Assembly (NCBI RefSeq): GCF_002161065.1
Contig: NZ_NFLV01000002.1
Coordinates: 1-64,000 of the forward strand
Source of the DNA: Eubacterium sp. An11
GTDB lineage: Bacteria; Bacillota; Clostridia; Lachnospirales; Lachnospiraceae
Direction of reading: 5' to 3'
Length of the DNA stretch: 64,000 nucleotides
This document shows positions 46,463 through 55,410 of this stretch, one piece after another (positions within the stretch are counted from its first letter, which is position 1; each line of letters starts with the position of its first letter). The notes under the pieces are model-generated. The model made no database searches, was not told where the DNA came from, and was given only the letters and a program-made list of their open reading frames with translations. The translations under genes were made by a program, and so were the position numbers.

Positions 46463-47641
46463 TTATAAAACACCTTCCTCTTTCAGCTTCTCACAGGTCT
46501 CCTCATCCAGATGAAACACTTCCTGGTTGTGCTGTCCCAGCAGAGGCGCAGGCGTATCGATACTCGGCGGCGTCGCGCTGAGTTTCACCGGACATCCCTG
46601 AAAATACATATCTCCAATGGTCGGATGTTCCATATGCACCATCATTTCCCGGGCCTGAATCTGCGGATGTTCAATGGCCTCCTTCATATCAAGCACCGGT
46701 CCGCACGGAATACCAGCCTCGTCAAAAATTTCTTCCAGCTCTGCCTTTGTATATTGTCTGGTCCAATCCGCAATGATCTGCTGCAGTCCTTTTTCGTAAT
46801 TCTGACAGCGCAGATCATTGGTCAGATACATTGGATCATCCACCAGTTCCGGATGACCGATCACATCACAAAACTTCTGAAACAGCCGGTCATTACCGAC
46901 ACCCAGAGCCACGTAGCCGTCTGAAGTCTCATAAATGTCAAAAGGCGCAATGGACGGATCAATATTTCCCTGCCGCTGTGGAATGATCCCCTGCATGGTT
47001 GTTTTTACGATGGAATTCTCCAGCAGTGTAAAAATGGTATCCATCATGGATACATCCACCTGCTGCCCTTCCCCTGTTTTTTCCCGGTGATAGAGGGCAA
47101 GAAGAAATCCCACGCACAGATAAATCCCCGCCACATGATCGGCGATAGACGGCCCCACCTTCACCGGCGGCGTATCTTTAAATCCTGTCAGATTCACAAT
47201 ACCTCCCATGGACTGCGCCACCACATCATAGCAGGCTCTGTGGGAAATCGGACCATACTGACCAAATCCGGAACCGGAAGCATAGATGATCCTTGGATTG
47301 ATCTTTTTCAAAGTCTCATAATCCACACCCAGCTTCTTAGTCACACCCGGACGATAATTTTCCACCACCGCATCGGCGTCTTTGACCAGCTCATAAAACA
47401 TTTCCCGGGCCTTTTCATTCTTCAGATTCAGTGTACATCCTTTTTTATTTCTGTTTAAAAAAGCATAAAATCCGCTTTCTCCGCTTTTCTCATCAATGGG
47501 TCCCCAGGTTCTGCACTGTTCTCCTGCCGGCGGCTCAAATTTGATGACTTCCGCTCCGTGATCAGCCAGCATGGTCGTACAGAAAGGTCCGTTCAGCGCA
47601 CTGGTCAGATCCAGCACTTTAAGCCCCTCTAATGCCTTCAT
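46463..47641 (-). CDS. Family III CoA-transferase (CaiB/BaiF), probable beta-alanine CoA-transferase
   Basis: This 392-residue enzyme opens LEGLKVLDLTSALNGPFCTTMLADHGAEVIKFEPP. It contains NRNKKGCTLNLK and the catalytic Asp in GPSIADHVAGIYLC, followed by GEGQQVDVSMMDT. Such enzymes move CoA between carboxylic acids. In this operon it would charge beta-alanine from propionyl-CoA or acetyl-CoA to start the route, and free propionate at its end. Its ATG lies one base after the stop of the second hotdog gene, indicating tight coupling. The acid specificity is inferred from the neighbours. Confidence 0.88.
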   Translation of the reverse strand: MKALEGLKVLDLTSALNGPFCTTMLADHGAEVIKFEPPAGEQCRTWGPIDEKSGESGFYAFLNRNKKGCTLNLKNEKAREMFYELVKDADAVVENYRPGVTKKLGVDYETLKKINPRIIYASGSGFGQYGPISHRACYDVVAQSMGGIVNLTGFKDTPPVKVGPSIADHVAGIYLCVGFLLALYHREKTGEGQQVDVSMMDTIFTLLENSIVKTTMQGIIPQRQGNIDPSIAPFDIYETSDGYVALGVGNDRLFQKFCDVIGHPELVDDPMYLTNDLRCQNYEKGLQQIIADWTRQYTKAELEEIFDEAGIPCGPVLDMKEAIEHPQIQAREMMVHMEHPTIGDMYFQGCPVKLSATPPSIDTPAPLLGQHNQEVFHLDEETCEKLKEEGVL

Positions 47642-47642
47642 A

Positions 47643-48047
47643 TCATTTCTCTCCTTCTGTCTCTTCTTCTCTTCGCTCCGGAATCTCATACTCAAAAATT
47701 CCCACAGTAGATATCGGCGGATCAACCATCATATCAATAGAACTTGGAAACGGTGGATTCTCCGGCAATTCACAGACCTTAAAGGAACGGACCTCTATGA
47801 CCGCTTTTCCACCGGCTTCCTCGTTCAGCCTTGCCTTAAATTCCATATAATCTCCGGCATGACAAGGCACAAACAGGCGAATTTTTCTTACTTTGCTGCA
47901 TCTTCCTACATTTCCGTATAATTTTGCCATCAGCCTCTCTGCCACATCTCCCATATATGTAATAGAACGGGCGCCATTGACCACTCCGCCTCCATAAAAT
48001 ACATCTCTGTCAGACATCCTGTACCGCATTGTTACTTCTTTTGACAT
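47643..48047 (-). CDS. Hotdog protein like beta-alanyl-CoA ammonia-lyase, second copy
   Basis: This 134-residue single hotdog domain resembles beta-alanyl-CoA and 3-aminobutyryl-CoA ammonia-lyases. It keeps the N-terminal family block DVFYGGGVVNGARSITYMGDVAERLM but has lost much of the later block that its neighbour retains (DGDxSLxLGYxDxE and KVGNxSxTC). The two proteins are therefore complementary, which hints at a mixed complex with shared active sites, or at one catalytic and one regulatory or different-substrate form. It lies between the first copy and the CoA-transferase. Confidence 0.75.
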   Translation of the reverse strand: MSKEVTMRYRMSDRDVFYGGGVVNGARSITYMGDVAERLMAKLYGNVGRCSKVRKIRLFVPCHAGDYMEFKARLNEEAGGKAVIEVRSFKVCELPENPPFPSSIDMMVDPPISTVGIFEYEIPERREEETEGEK

Positions 48048-48180
48048 CTCTCATCTTCCTTTCTGTCGTTTTTGTCTTATCTTTTCATTTCCTCAGCTCA
48101 TCTGATTTAATGCTGCAACTCACTTTTTTGCTGCTCCGCTTTTTTCTGTCTTCTCCGACATAACATCTGTCATCCCGCAT

Positions 48181-48636
48181 TTACAGATCCAGTTCTCTCC
48201 ACGGATCGATGACCGCGCCGTCCGGCTGTTCGCCCCGCTGTAATTCTTTTTTCACCACCAGGACAACCGTACCCTCAGAAATCAGCTTCGGTTCCTCAAA
48301 GTAATACATGTCTCCCGGTTTCGCATCCTTCTTTCCCATTCTCGACGCCAGCGTCGCTACTTTATAGGTAGCAATCCGGCAGGTCCTCGACGTATTGCCT
48401 ACCTTTACCATCTCTGCCACAAAATCCAGCTGATCGCCGATATAAGCATCCTCATAAAGTTCCACGTCCGTATAACCAAGACACAAAGACTCATCTCCGT
48501 CATTTAATATCATCAGTTCTGTCTCCACATCTCCGATAAAATCAAACTGGCGGCCAAAAGGAATTCTTCCTTCCGGATCATTGGCATCCGCCGTTGTCAT
48601 CTTGTAACTTAATACCGCTTTTCTTCTTGTACTCAC
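48181..48636 (-). CDS. acl: Beta-alanyl-CoA ammonia-lyase-like hotdog protein
   Basis: This 151-residue hotdog protein is strongly like Acl of Clostridium propionicum and Kal of lysine fermenters as I remember them: GDVETELMILNDGDESLCLG, YTDVELYEDAYIGD, then KVGNTSRTC and YKVATLASR. Expected reaction: beta-alanyl-CoA to acryloyl-CoA and ammonia. The N-terminal block reads PFGRQFDFIGDV where the family usually has VNGAR, and that block is kept by the next gene. Translation starts at GTG with AGGAGG 7 bases upstream. First gene of the operon. Lysine-fermentation genes (kamA, kdd, kce) are absent here, so beta-alanine is the favoured substrate. Confidence 0.82.
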   Translation of the reverse strand: MSTRRKAVLSYKMTTADANDPEGRIPFGRQFDFIGDVETELMILNDGDESLCLGYTDVELYEDAYIGDQLDFVAEMVKVGNTSRTCRIATYKVATLASRMGKKDAKPGDMYYFEEPKLISEGTVVLVVKKELQRGEQPDGAVIDPWRELDL

Positions 48637-48675
48637 TGTCTTACCTCCTGTATTTTTTCTTTTTTATTTTTACGC

Positions 48676-48728
48676 ACACATTGATGTGTTACTGAGAATT
48701 TTAAGTCATACCGCAAATGCACAGTCAA
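48676..48728 (-). promoter_or_regulatory. MerR-type promoter and palindrome before the acl operon
   Basis: The minus strand shows TTGACT at 48723-48728, a 19-bp spacer and TAAAAT at 48698-48703. The spacer contains CAT-N7-ATG centred on its middle, and TATGACTTAAAAT is shared with the preT promoter (12 of 13 bases). Downstream lies the perfect palindrome ACACAT-TG-ATGTGT at 48676-48689. The 19-bp spacing points to activation by the MerR protein encoded between the two operons. Confidence 0.6.
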
Positions 48729-48812
48729 CCATTCCAAGAAAATATTTTTAAAAAAAATTTCCTGATTTTTCAAAAACCCTCCCGTCTTCGATACTTTCCA
48801 ATCTCTAAACAC

Positions 48813-49766
48813 CTATATTTTTTCGACAAACACTGCAAACACCGGCAGAGTAAGAAAACAAAAAAGTGTGGACAGCAGCACAGTTCTCACTGCAAACTCG
48901 CTGTCCGTCCGGTATTGCCGGCTGAAAATAGCCGCCACTGACCCCACTGGCATAGCAAAACTCAGCACCACAACTTTATCCATAAGAGAAAGTGCGCTTT
49001 CTCCGGGCAAAAGAACTCGTTTTATCACCAGAACTGCCGCCAGACAGAGAGCCGGCACCAAAATCAGCTTGCAGATACTTATGATATAATTCTGCCACCG
49101 GGAAAAAATCTCTCTTCCCTTCAGGCCTCCCAGCTGAAAGCCGATCATAAACATGGTCAGAGGCGTTGTGGCGTTTCCCAGTATCTCCACCGCCCCTCCC
49201 AAAGCTGCCGGCAGAGTAATGCCTCCGATAAACAGAACCATCCCCGCCAGGACTCCGGCCATTCCCGGGCTCAGCATTTTCTTCCACTCTGCCTTTATAT
49301 GCTTTCCCGCAGACAGCTGGATCAGAAAAATTCCCACTGTAAAAATGAGGATGTCATTGACCATCTCGACAATGGCCATGAAAAATACAGCTGTTTCTCC
49401 ATACAAAACCCTTGCCACAGGAATTCCGATAAATCCGGTATTGCCAAATAGTAACATAAAGGCTGTGAGATATTGCCTTTGTCTGGAAAATTTCAGACAC
49501 CGGGCAAGGGGAACACTCAAGAGAAGCAGCAGGATAAAAACGATCATACAGATGATAAAAATGCATCCGCTCTTTTTAAGAATATCCATAGAAAATTCCA
49601 TCTGCATGGCGTCGATCACCAGACAGGGCCAGGTGAGATTGACAATAATGCTGTTGACCGCATCCCCCTGTTCTTCCGTGATCATCCGGCCTCTGCGAAA
49701 TATCACGCCGGGAATCACCATAAGAAAGATCATCAGCATCGAGGACAACACCGATCGTATTACCAT
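48813..49766 (-). CDS. AEC family transporter (auxin efflux carrier type)
   Basis: This 317-residue membrane protein has about ten helices in two halves. Features are the N-terminal VIPGVIFRRGRMITEEQGDAVN, LLFGNTGFIGIPVARVLYG in the first half and TPLTMFMIGFQLGG in the second. Relatives move malate, malonate, other organic acids or amino acids. It is upstream of the acl operon on the same strand, separated by that operon's promoter. Export of propionate or uptake of a pathway acid is possible but unproven. AAAGGAG lies 7 bases before the ATG at 49766. Confidence 0.87.
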   Translation of the reverse strand: MVIRSVLSSMLMIFLMVIPGVIFRRGRMITEEQGDAVNSIIVNLTWPCLVIDAMQMEFSMDILKKSGCIFIICMIVFILLLLLSVPLARCLKFSRQRQYLTAFMLLFGNTGFIGIPVARVLYGETAVFFMAIVEMVNDILIFTVGIFLIQLSAGKHIKAEWKKMLSPGMAGVLAGMVLFIGGITLPAALGGAVEILGNATTPLTMFMIGFQLGGLKGREIFSRWQNYIISICKLILVPALCLAAVLVIKRVLLPGESALSLMDKVVVLSFAMPVGSVAAIFSRQYRTDSEFAVRTVLLSTLFCFLTLPVFAVFVEKI

Positions 49767-49824
49767 TTCTTTTCTCCTTTCCTTCTCGAACCCTGCGAAT
49801 AACAGCAGAACATGCTGAGTAAAC

Positions 49825-49879
49825 AAAAAGAGCTGCAAATTCCTGATTTTTAAATCATGAATTCACAGCTCTTTTTTTG
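49825..49879. terminator. Two-way terminator between DUF1097 gene and AEC gene
   Basis: AAAAAGAGCTG and CAGCTCTTTTTTT flank an extended stem (AATTC.TGATTT with AAATCA.GAATT). It has A/T runs on both sides and lies just after the stop of the 49886-50368 gene. Confidence 0.85.
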
Positions 49880-49885
49880 CTTGTT

Positions 49886-50368
49886 TTAATCCAGCTCTTC
49901 TTTTCCATTTCCGGATACTATCCGATACAGCCATGCGCCGCTGGTATCACAGGCCCATCCTAAAAATGCCCCTATTATAATAGAAGGAACTAAAAGTTTC
50001 CAATCACCGCCTGCTGCAAAAGTCACAAAACATCCAAGAAACGTTCCAGGCGTGAAACTGAATAACTTGAATTTTGTGATAATGCAGATGACAAAAGAAA
50101 TGATTCCACTCCATATGCCAATATTTCCCCAGACAGGGAAGAAATTTCCCAGAGTGATGATTGTCATACCGCAGATAACTCCTGCCAAATTCGGAATAAT
50201 GGCATTCTTCAATCCGGCCACGCCATGCTTTCCTGTGGCAAAATAGGTGGTGCATCCTGCGAAACCGGCCCAGCCGAGAAGTCCCACAGCTCCGGAAACT
50301 CCGGTCCAGACGCCGCACAAAATACCTGTTGTAATACTAAGTGCCAATAAAGAACTTATTTTCTTCAT
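49886..50368 (-). CDS. DUF1097 membrane protein
   Basis: This 160-residue hydrophobic protein with about five helices has the DUF1097 look: SGAVGLLGWAGFAGCTTYFA, NLAGVICGMTIITLG and a C-terminal LGWACDTSGAWLYR. The function of the family is not established. GGAGG lies 7 bases before the ATG at 50368. It is followed by a strong terminator and sits alone between lepA and the AEC gene. Confidence 0.8.
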   Translation of the reverse strand: MKKISSLLALSITTGILCGVWTGVSGAVGLLGWAGFAGCTTYFATGKHGVAGLKNAIIPNLAGVICGMTIITLGNFFPVWGNIGIWSGIISFVICIITKFKLFSFTPGTFLGCFVTFAAGGDWKLLVPSIIIGAFLGWACDTSGAWLYRIVSGNGKEELD

Positions 50369-50469
50369 CCTGTCTCCTCCATGATTTTGATGGTTGTATC
50401 CTATCATGGAGAAAATTTTTCAACAAGGACATCTGTCCCACTCTACCAAAAATCCAGATTAAAAACATC

Positions 50470-52284
50470 CTAATCCTCATCCAGCTTCAGCACGCTCATG
50501 AACGCTTTCTGAGGAATCTCTACATTGCCGATCTGACGCATCCGCTTCTTTCCTTCTTTCTGTTTCTCAAGAAGCTTCTTCTTCCGGCTGATATCGCCGC
50601 CGTAACATTTGGCAAGGACGTCTTTCCGGACGGCCTTCACCGTCTCTCTGGCGATGATCTTGCTGCCGATGGCCGCCTGAATCGGAATCTCGAAGAGGTG
50701 TCTTGGAATCTCTTCTTTTAATTTCTCGCACATCTTTCTGCCGCGCTCGTAAGCGGAAGATGCATGGACGATGAAAGAAAGGGCGTCCACAGTCTCCCGG
50801 TTGATAAGGATATCCAGTTTCACCAGATCCGACTGCACATAACCTTTCATCTCGTAATCAAAGGAAGCATAGCCTCTGGAACGGGATTTTAACGCGTCAA
50901 AGAAATCATAGATGATCTCATTGAGCGGCAGATCATATTTTAAGAGAGCTCTCGTCTCTTCCATATATTCCATGGAAACATAAGTGCCCCGGCGCTCCTG
51001 GCAGAGCTTCATGATGGATCCCACGTATTCTTTGGTCACCATGATCTCGGCAGAGACGATCGGCTCCTCCATGTACTCGATGGTGGACGGGTCCGGCAGG
51101 TTGGTCGGGTTGGTCAGATCAAACACTGTGCCGTCGGTGAGATGAACCTTATAGATAACGCTCGGTGCGGTGGTCACCAGATCCAGGTTATACTCCCTCT
51201 CCAGACGCTCCTGTACGATCTCCAGATGGAGAAGTCCCAGGAAACCGCAGCGGAAACCGAAGCCCAGTGCCACGGAGGTCTCCGGCTCATACTGCAGTGC
51301 CGCGTCATTCAGCTGCAGTTTCTCCAGAGCATCCCGCAGGTCCGGATATTTGGCGCCGTCGGCCGGGTACAGACCGCAGTACACCATCGGGTTTACCTTT
51401 TTGTATCCCGGCAGCGGCTCAGCACACGGGTTGTCCGCATCGGTGACCGTGTCGCCCACCCGGGTTTCTTTTACATTTTTCAGGCTGGCGGTGATGTAGC
51501 CTACCATGCCTGCAGAAAGTTCATCACATGGAATAAACTGTCCGGCGCCGAAGGTTCCCACTTCCACCACATCGGCTTTGGCGCCGGTGGCCATCATGAG
51601 CATGTTGGTACCTTTCCGGATCGTTCCCTCCATGATACGGGCGAAAATAATGACGCCTTTATAAGAATCATAAAGACTGTCAAAAATCAATGCCTGCAGC
51701 GGATGATCCGGACTTCCTCCCGGAGCCGGGATCTTCTTCACAATCTGCTCCAGCACCTGATCGATGTTGATACCGTTTTTGGCCGAAATCCGCGGCGCAT
51801 CCTCCGCCTCAATGCCGATGACATCCTCGATCTCCGCCACCACCCGGTCCGGATCGGCGCTCGGCAGATCGATCTTGTTGATCACCGGCATGATCTCCAG
51901 ATCATGGTCAATGGCAAGATAGACGTTGGCAAGGGTCTGAGCCTCAATGCCCTGGGCCGCATCCACCACCAGGATGGCGCCCTCGCAGGCTGCCAGGCTG
52001 CGGCTCACTTCATAGTTAAAGTCCACGTGGCCCGGTGTGTCAATCAAATTGAAAATGTATTCCTCTCCGTCTTCTGCTTTATATATGGTACGCACGGCCT
52101 GAGACTTAATGGTAATGCCGCGCTCTCTTTCCAAATCCATATTGTCAAGAACCTGGTCCTGCATCTCCCGGTCAGTGAGCAGACCGGTCTTTTCGATGAT
52201 ACGGTCTGCCAGGGTAGACTTTCCATGGTCAATATGGGCGATAATACAAAAATTCCGAATTTTACTCTGGTCAATTCCAGCCAA
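50470..52284 (-). CDS. lepA: Elongation factor 4 (LepA)
   Basis: This 604-residue translational GTPase acts on the ribosome and can back-translocate stalled complexes. It has [15 protein letters not shown] (G1), ERERGITI (G2), DTPGHVDF (G3) and [10 protein letters not shown] (G4). The LepA-specific C-terminus includes [20 protein letters not shown] and [15 protein letters not shown]. The start codon is TTG, with AGGAGG 8 bases before it. It belongs to the conserved lepA-hemW-hrcA backbone, which is interrupted here by 21 kb of accessory genes before hemW. Confidence 0.98.
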   Translation of the reverse strand: MAGIDQSKIRNFCIIAHIDHGKSTLADRIIEKTGLLTDREMQDQVLDNMDLERERGITIKSQAVRTIYKAEDGEEYIFNLIDTPGHVDFNYEVSRSLAACEGAILVVDAAQGIEAQTLANVYLAIDHDLEIMPVINKIDLPSADPDRVVAEIEDVIGIEAEDAPRISAKNGINIDQVLEQIVKKIPAPGGSPDHPLQALIFDSLYDSYKGVIIFARIMEGTIRKGTNMLMMATGAKADVVEVGTFGAGQFIPCDELSAGMVGYITASLKNVKETRVGDTVTDADNPCAEPLPGYKKVNPMVYCGLYPADGAKYPDLRDALEKLQLNDAALQYEPETSVALGFGFRCGFLGLLHLEIVQERLEREYNLDLVTTAPSVIYKVHLTDGTVFDLTNPTNLPDPSTIEYMEEPIVSAEIMVTKEYVGSIMKLCQERRGTYVSMEYMEETRALLKYDLPLNEIIYDFFDALKSRSRGYASFDYEMKGYVQSDLVKLDILINRETVDALSFIVHASSAYERGRKMCEKLKEEIPRHLFEIPIQAAIGSKIIARETVKAVRKDVLAKCYGGDISRKKKLLEKQKEGKKRMRQIGNVEIPQKAFMSVLKLDED

Positions 52285-52373
52285 AATTGCTCCCTCCTGT
52301 TATTTCACTCTCACCGCCATGTGGGCGGGAATTTTCTATATTTTATCTAACAAACTACATCCAGCTTACTATA

Positions 52374-53744
52374 TCATGAATTTTCCGGAACTTCCACATC
52401 TGTTTTTTCAGACAGAATCTTTTCTACCTTTTTCAGGCAGTAAAGACAGGTCGGCACCACATACATGGCCGCTGTCACCCAGGCAGCCTGGTCCGTAAAA
52501 CAGATGGCGGTAAATCCCCATACCGGAACAAAGATAAGACTCACCGCTGTCCGGGCGATCATCTCCACCACGCCGGACAATACCGCCCGGCCGGAATATC
52601 CCAGTCCCTGTACACAGAGGCGGACAATGATAAGAATACCGAGAATCCAGTAGAAAAATCCCGAGTAAAAAAGCATTTCCCTGGAGGCATCTAACACCGC
52701 TGTCTCACCCGCGTCCACAAAGATCATAGACATCTCTCTTCCAAAGAAAATCAGCACCAGACCGATGAGGATACCGTAGAGAATGCCGGCCAGCGTTCCC
52801 TGCCGCAGCCCCTGCCTGATCCGGTCCACTTTTTTTGCGCCGTAGTTCTGACTGCAGAAGGTGGAAACCGCCGCCGCCATGGCGTCAAACGGACACATGG
52901 TAAAGTTCTTCAGGCGGGAAGCCGCCGTGTTGGCGGAGACGTAAATACTTCCCAGATTGTTGGTGGCCGCCTGCATGACCATGCTGCCGATGGCCGTGAT
53001 GGAAAACTGCAGTCCCATGGGAAAGCCCATGACCATCAGCGTTTTCATCAGATCTCCCCGGATGGCGCACTCTTCTTTTTCCATGTGCAGCACCGGATAT
53101 TTCTTTATGATATAGATTAAACAGAGCACACCGCTCATGAGCTGGGACGTGATCGTCGCGATGGCGGCGCCTGCCACACCCCAGTGAAGGGTGGTGATAC
53201 AGAAAATATCCAGGAAAATGTTGGCAACACAGGCAAAAGCCAGGAACAGAAACGGTGTCCGGCTGTCTCCCACCGCCCGCATGATACTGGAGGTCAGATT
53301 ATAAAGCAGGGTAAACGGGATTCCCAGCAGAATAATCAGAAGATAAATGTATGCGTCCGAAAATATATCATCCGGCGTTGCAAGAAGTTCCACGATCTGC
53401 GTGCAGAATACCCCGCAGAGGATGGTCAGCACCACGGCCATCACCGCCGTGATAATAAAACTGTTGAACACAAACCGCCGCATGGTACTGTAGTCTCCCG
53501 CGCCAAAACGCTGGGCCACGGGTACGCAGAAACCAGTGCAGGTTCCGATGCAGAATCCCAGAATTAAGAACTGCACACTGCTGGAAGCGCCGACTCCGGC
53601 CAGCGCGTTGGTTCCAAGAAAACGCCCCACGATGGCGGCGTCCGCCACATTGTATCCCTGCTGCAGCAGATTTCCCGCCAGCAAAGGCAGGGCAAATTTC
53701 AGAATCAAGAGGAGAGGATTGCCCTCTGTCATATCTTTTGTCAT
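52374..53744 (-). CDS. MATE family efflux transporter
   Basis: This 456-residue protein with about 12 helices opens MTEGNPLLLILKFALPLLAGN and contains YNVADAAIVGRFLGTNALAGV, both typical of the DinF/NorM-like MATE group in Firmicutes. It lies 63 bases after trpD on the same strand with no clear terminator between them, so the T-box upstream of trpD may control both. It is not closely like the other MATE gene in the window (34161-35534). Confidence 0.9.
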   Translation of the reverse strand: MTKDMTEGNPLLLILKFALPLLAGNLLQQGYNVADAAIVGRFLGTNALAGVGASSSVQFLILGFCIGTCTGFCVPVAQRFGAGDYSTMRRFVFNSFIITAVMAVVLTILCGVFCTQIVELLATPDDIFSDAYIYLLIILLGIPFTLLYNLTSSIMRAVGDSRTPFLFLAFACVANIFLDIFCITTLHWGVAGAAIATITSQLMSGVLCLIYIIKKYPVLHMEKEECAIRGDLMKTLMVMGFPMGLQFSITAIGSMVMQAATNNLGSIYVSANTAASRLKNFTMCPFDAMAAAVSTFCSQNYGAKKVDRIRQGLRQGTLAGILYGILIGLVLIFFGREMSMIFVDAGETAVLDASREMLFYSGFFYWILGILIIVRLCVQGLGYSGRAVLSGVVEMIARTAVSLIFVPVWGFTAICFTDQAAWVTAAMYVVPTCLYCLKKVEKILSEKTDVEVPENS

Positions 53745-53807
53745 AAAAAATCTCCCTTCCTGCCGTCTGCAGAACCTGCCTGCGGCAAAAAGGGAGCATA
53801 TTTTCTC

Positions 53808-54818
53808 TTATTCTTCGTTGGACAAACGGATGAATTCTTCCAGTCTCGCCTTCGCGGCGCCGCTGTCGATCAATTCTCCTGCCATACGAATTCCATCTTT
53901 GAGAGTCTCCGCCTTCCCGGCCACATAGAGTCCTGCACCTGCATTCATTAATACTGCATTTCTTTTCGGGCCTTTTTCTCCGTCCAGAATGGACAGCGTG
54001 ATCTGTGCATTCTCCTGCGGAGTTCCTCCGGCCAGCTCTTCTTTCTTACATTTTTCAAAGCCGAACTGTTCCGGCTCAATCTCGTAAGACTGGAAACTTC
54101 CGTCCCTGATCTCACACACGGAAGTCTTCGCGCTCATGGATATCTCATCGAGACAATCCTGACCGTATACCACCAGGGCATTCTTTACACCCAGATTGGC
54201 AAGCACTTTTGCCAGAGGCTCCACCAGTTCCTTTTCATAAACGCCCATGACCTGCATGCTGGCTCCCGCCGGATTGGAAAGTGGTCCAAGAATGTTGAAA
54301 ACCGTGCGGATTCCCAATTCTTTCCGCACATTGGCCACATAGCGCATGGCTGTGTGGTACTTCTGCGCAAAGAGGAAGCAGATATTGATATCCTTTAACA
54401 TCTGTGCGCTTTTTGCCGGTGATACCATGATATTCACGCCCAGAGCCTCCAGCACATCGGCAGCGCCGCATTTGCTGGAAGCGGCCCGGTTGCCGTGTTT
54501 TGCCACCGGCACTCCGCCGGCCGCGATGACCAGGGCCGAGGTGGTGGAAATGTTAAAAGAATTGGACCGGTCTCCGCCGGTTCCCACAATCTCCAGCACA
54601 TCCATATCATTTAACAGACGCACACAGTGGGCGCGCATGCCCGCCGCTGAGGCGGTGATCTCATCAATGGTCTCGCCTTTCATGGCAAGGGCCGTCAGAT
54701 AGGCGCTCATCTGAATATCGCTGGCCTCTCCGGTCATAATCTCATTCATGACAGCCTCTGCAGTCTCGTAACTTAAATCCTGTTTTCTGCTCAAACTCAT
54801 AATCGCTTCCCGAATCAT
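53808..54818 (-). CDS. trpD: Anthranilate phosphoribosyltransferase
   Basis: This 336-residue enzyme joins anthranilate and phosphoribosyl pyrophosphate in tryptophan synthesis. Motifs are [18 protein letters not shown] (the PRPP-binding GTGGD), [21 protein letters not shown] and [14 protein letters not shown], then [14 protein letters not shown]. Length is normal and GGAGG precedes the ATG. No other trp gene is nearby, so this is a separate unit behind a T-box leader. Distant trpD-like paralogues exist, but the anthranilate-site residues look canonical. Confidence 0.92.
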   Translation of the reverse strand: MIREAIMSLSRKQDLSYETAEAVMNEIMTGEASDIQMSAYLTALAMKGETIDEITASAAGMRAHCVRLLNDMDVLEIVGTGGDRSNSFNISTTSALVIAAGGVPVAKHGNRAASSKCGAADVLEALGVNIMVSPAKSAQMLKDINICFLFAQKYHTAMRYVANVRKELGIRTVFNILGPLSNPAGASMQVMGVYEKELVEPLAKVLANLGVKNALVVYGQDCLDEISMSAKTSVCEIRDGSFQSYEIEPEQFGFEKCKKEELAGGTPQENAQITLSILDGEKGPKRNAVLMNAGAGLYVAGKAETLKDGIRMAGELIDSGAAKARLEEFIRLSNEE

Positions 54819-54909
54819 CTTTCATTCCTCCAATCATATTGCTCTGATTCGCATTCCTCTATCATGGAAAAATGTATGATCCGCAGCAGTCAAAAAGTTC
54901 TTATGCGCG

Positions 54910-54960
54910 AAAAAACACCTGTCCATGACAATGTAACAGTTACTTTGTCAAGGACGGGTG
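54910..54960 (-). terminator. T-box terminator before trpD
   Basis: CACCCGTCCTTGACAAAGTAAC pairs almost fully with the following GTTACATTGTCATGGACAGG arm and ends in six T. Uncharged tRNA binding would favour the alternative antiterminator. Confidence 0.88.
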
Positions 54961-55320
54961 TATACTAATCCAGAAAATGTATCCCGGTTCCTCCGCCTCA
55001 AAAGGAACAGTCCCCGAAATACGGTTCCGGCACTACATCCGCGGTGCCACCTTGTTTCACAATCTCTTGTGCTCTTTATGAGATACCATCATATCTCTGA
55101 CAACTGACGTATGTCTTACGTCGCAGTATACTCAACCTGCCTGCAGCTTCATTTCTCTGCGAATGTTTATGCAGATCAATTCTGCCTGATGGCCTTCGCC
55201 CTTCTGCAAATCCCGGCATTGGTCTTTGACTGCGCCCTCAGTGGGCCATTATGATAATCTGCGTTCGGCCCGGCTCTCACCTCCCCGGACTCTCTGTGCG
55301 CGCACAACTATTTTTACTTC
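54910..55320 (-). promoter_or_regulatory. T-box leader of trpD
   Basis: The minus strand carries a Stem I region (GCACAGAGAGTCCGGGGAGG), the T-box core AGGTGGCACCGCGG at 55039-55052 and a 22-bp terminator stem (54916-54960) followed by six T. The bulge base after UGG is C, which pairs with tRNAs having discriminator G, including tRNA-Trp, Asp and Asn. A UGG specifier is not obvious by eye, so tryptophan is inferred from the gene. It fills most of the 592-base gap between trpD and spoIIP; nothing else is seen in that gap. Confidence 0.88.
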
Positions 55321-55410
55321 CACTTCAACGGTTTATGAACAAACGAAATCAATATTTTTCTATTCCTGTTAATTAAAACACAGAATCCTTTCTTTGTCAA
55401 TTCTGAATTT

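Noticed and set aside
43413-48636. Lysine fermentation cluster, since Kal is also a hotdog ammonia-lyase
   Set aside because: No lysine aminomutases, 3,5-diaminohexanoate dehydrogenase or cleavage enzyme are present, while the beta-alanine-forming operon is adjacent.
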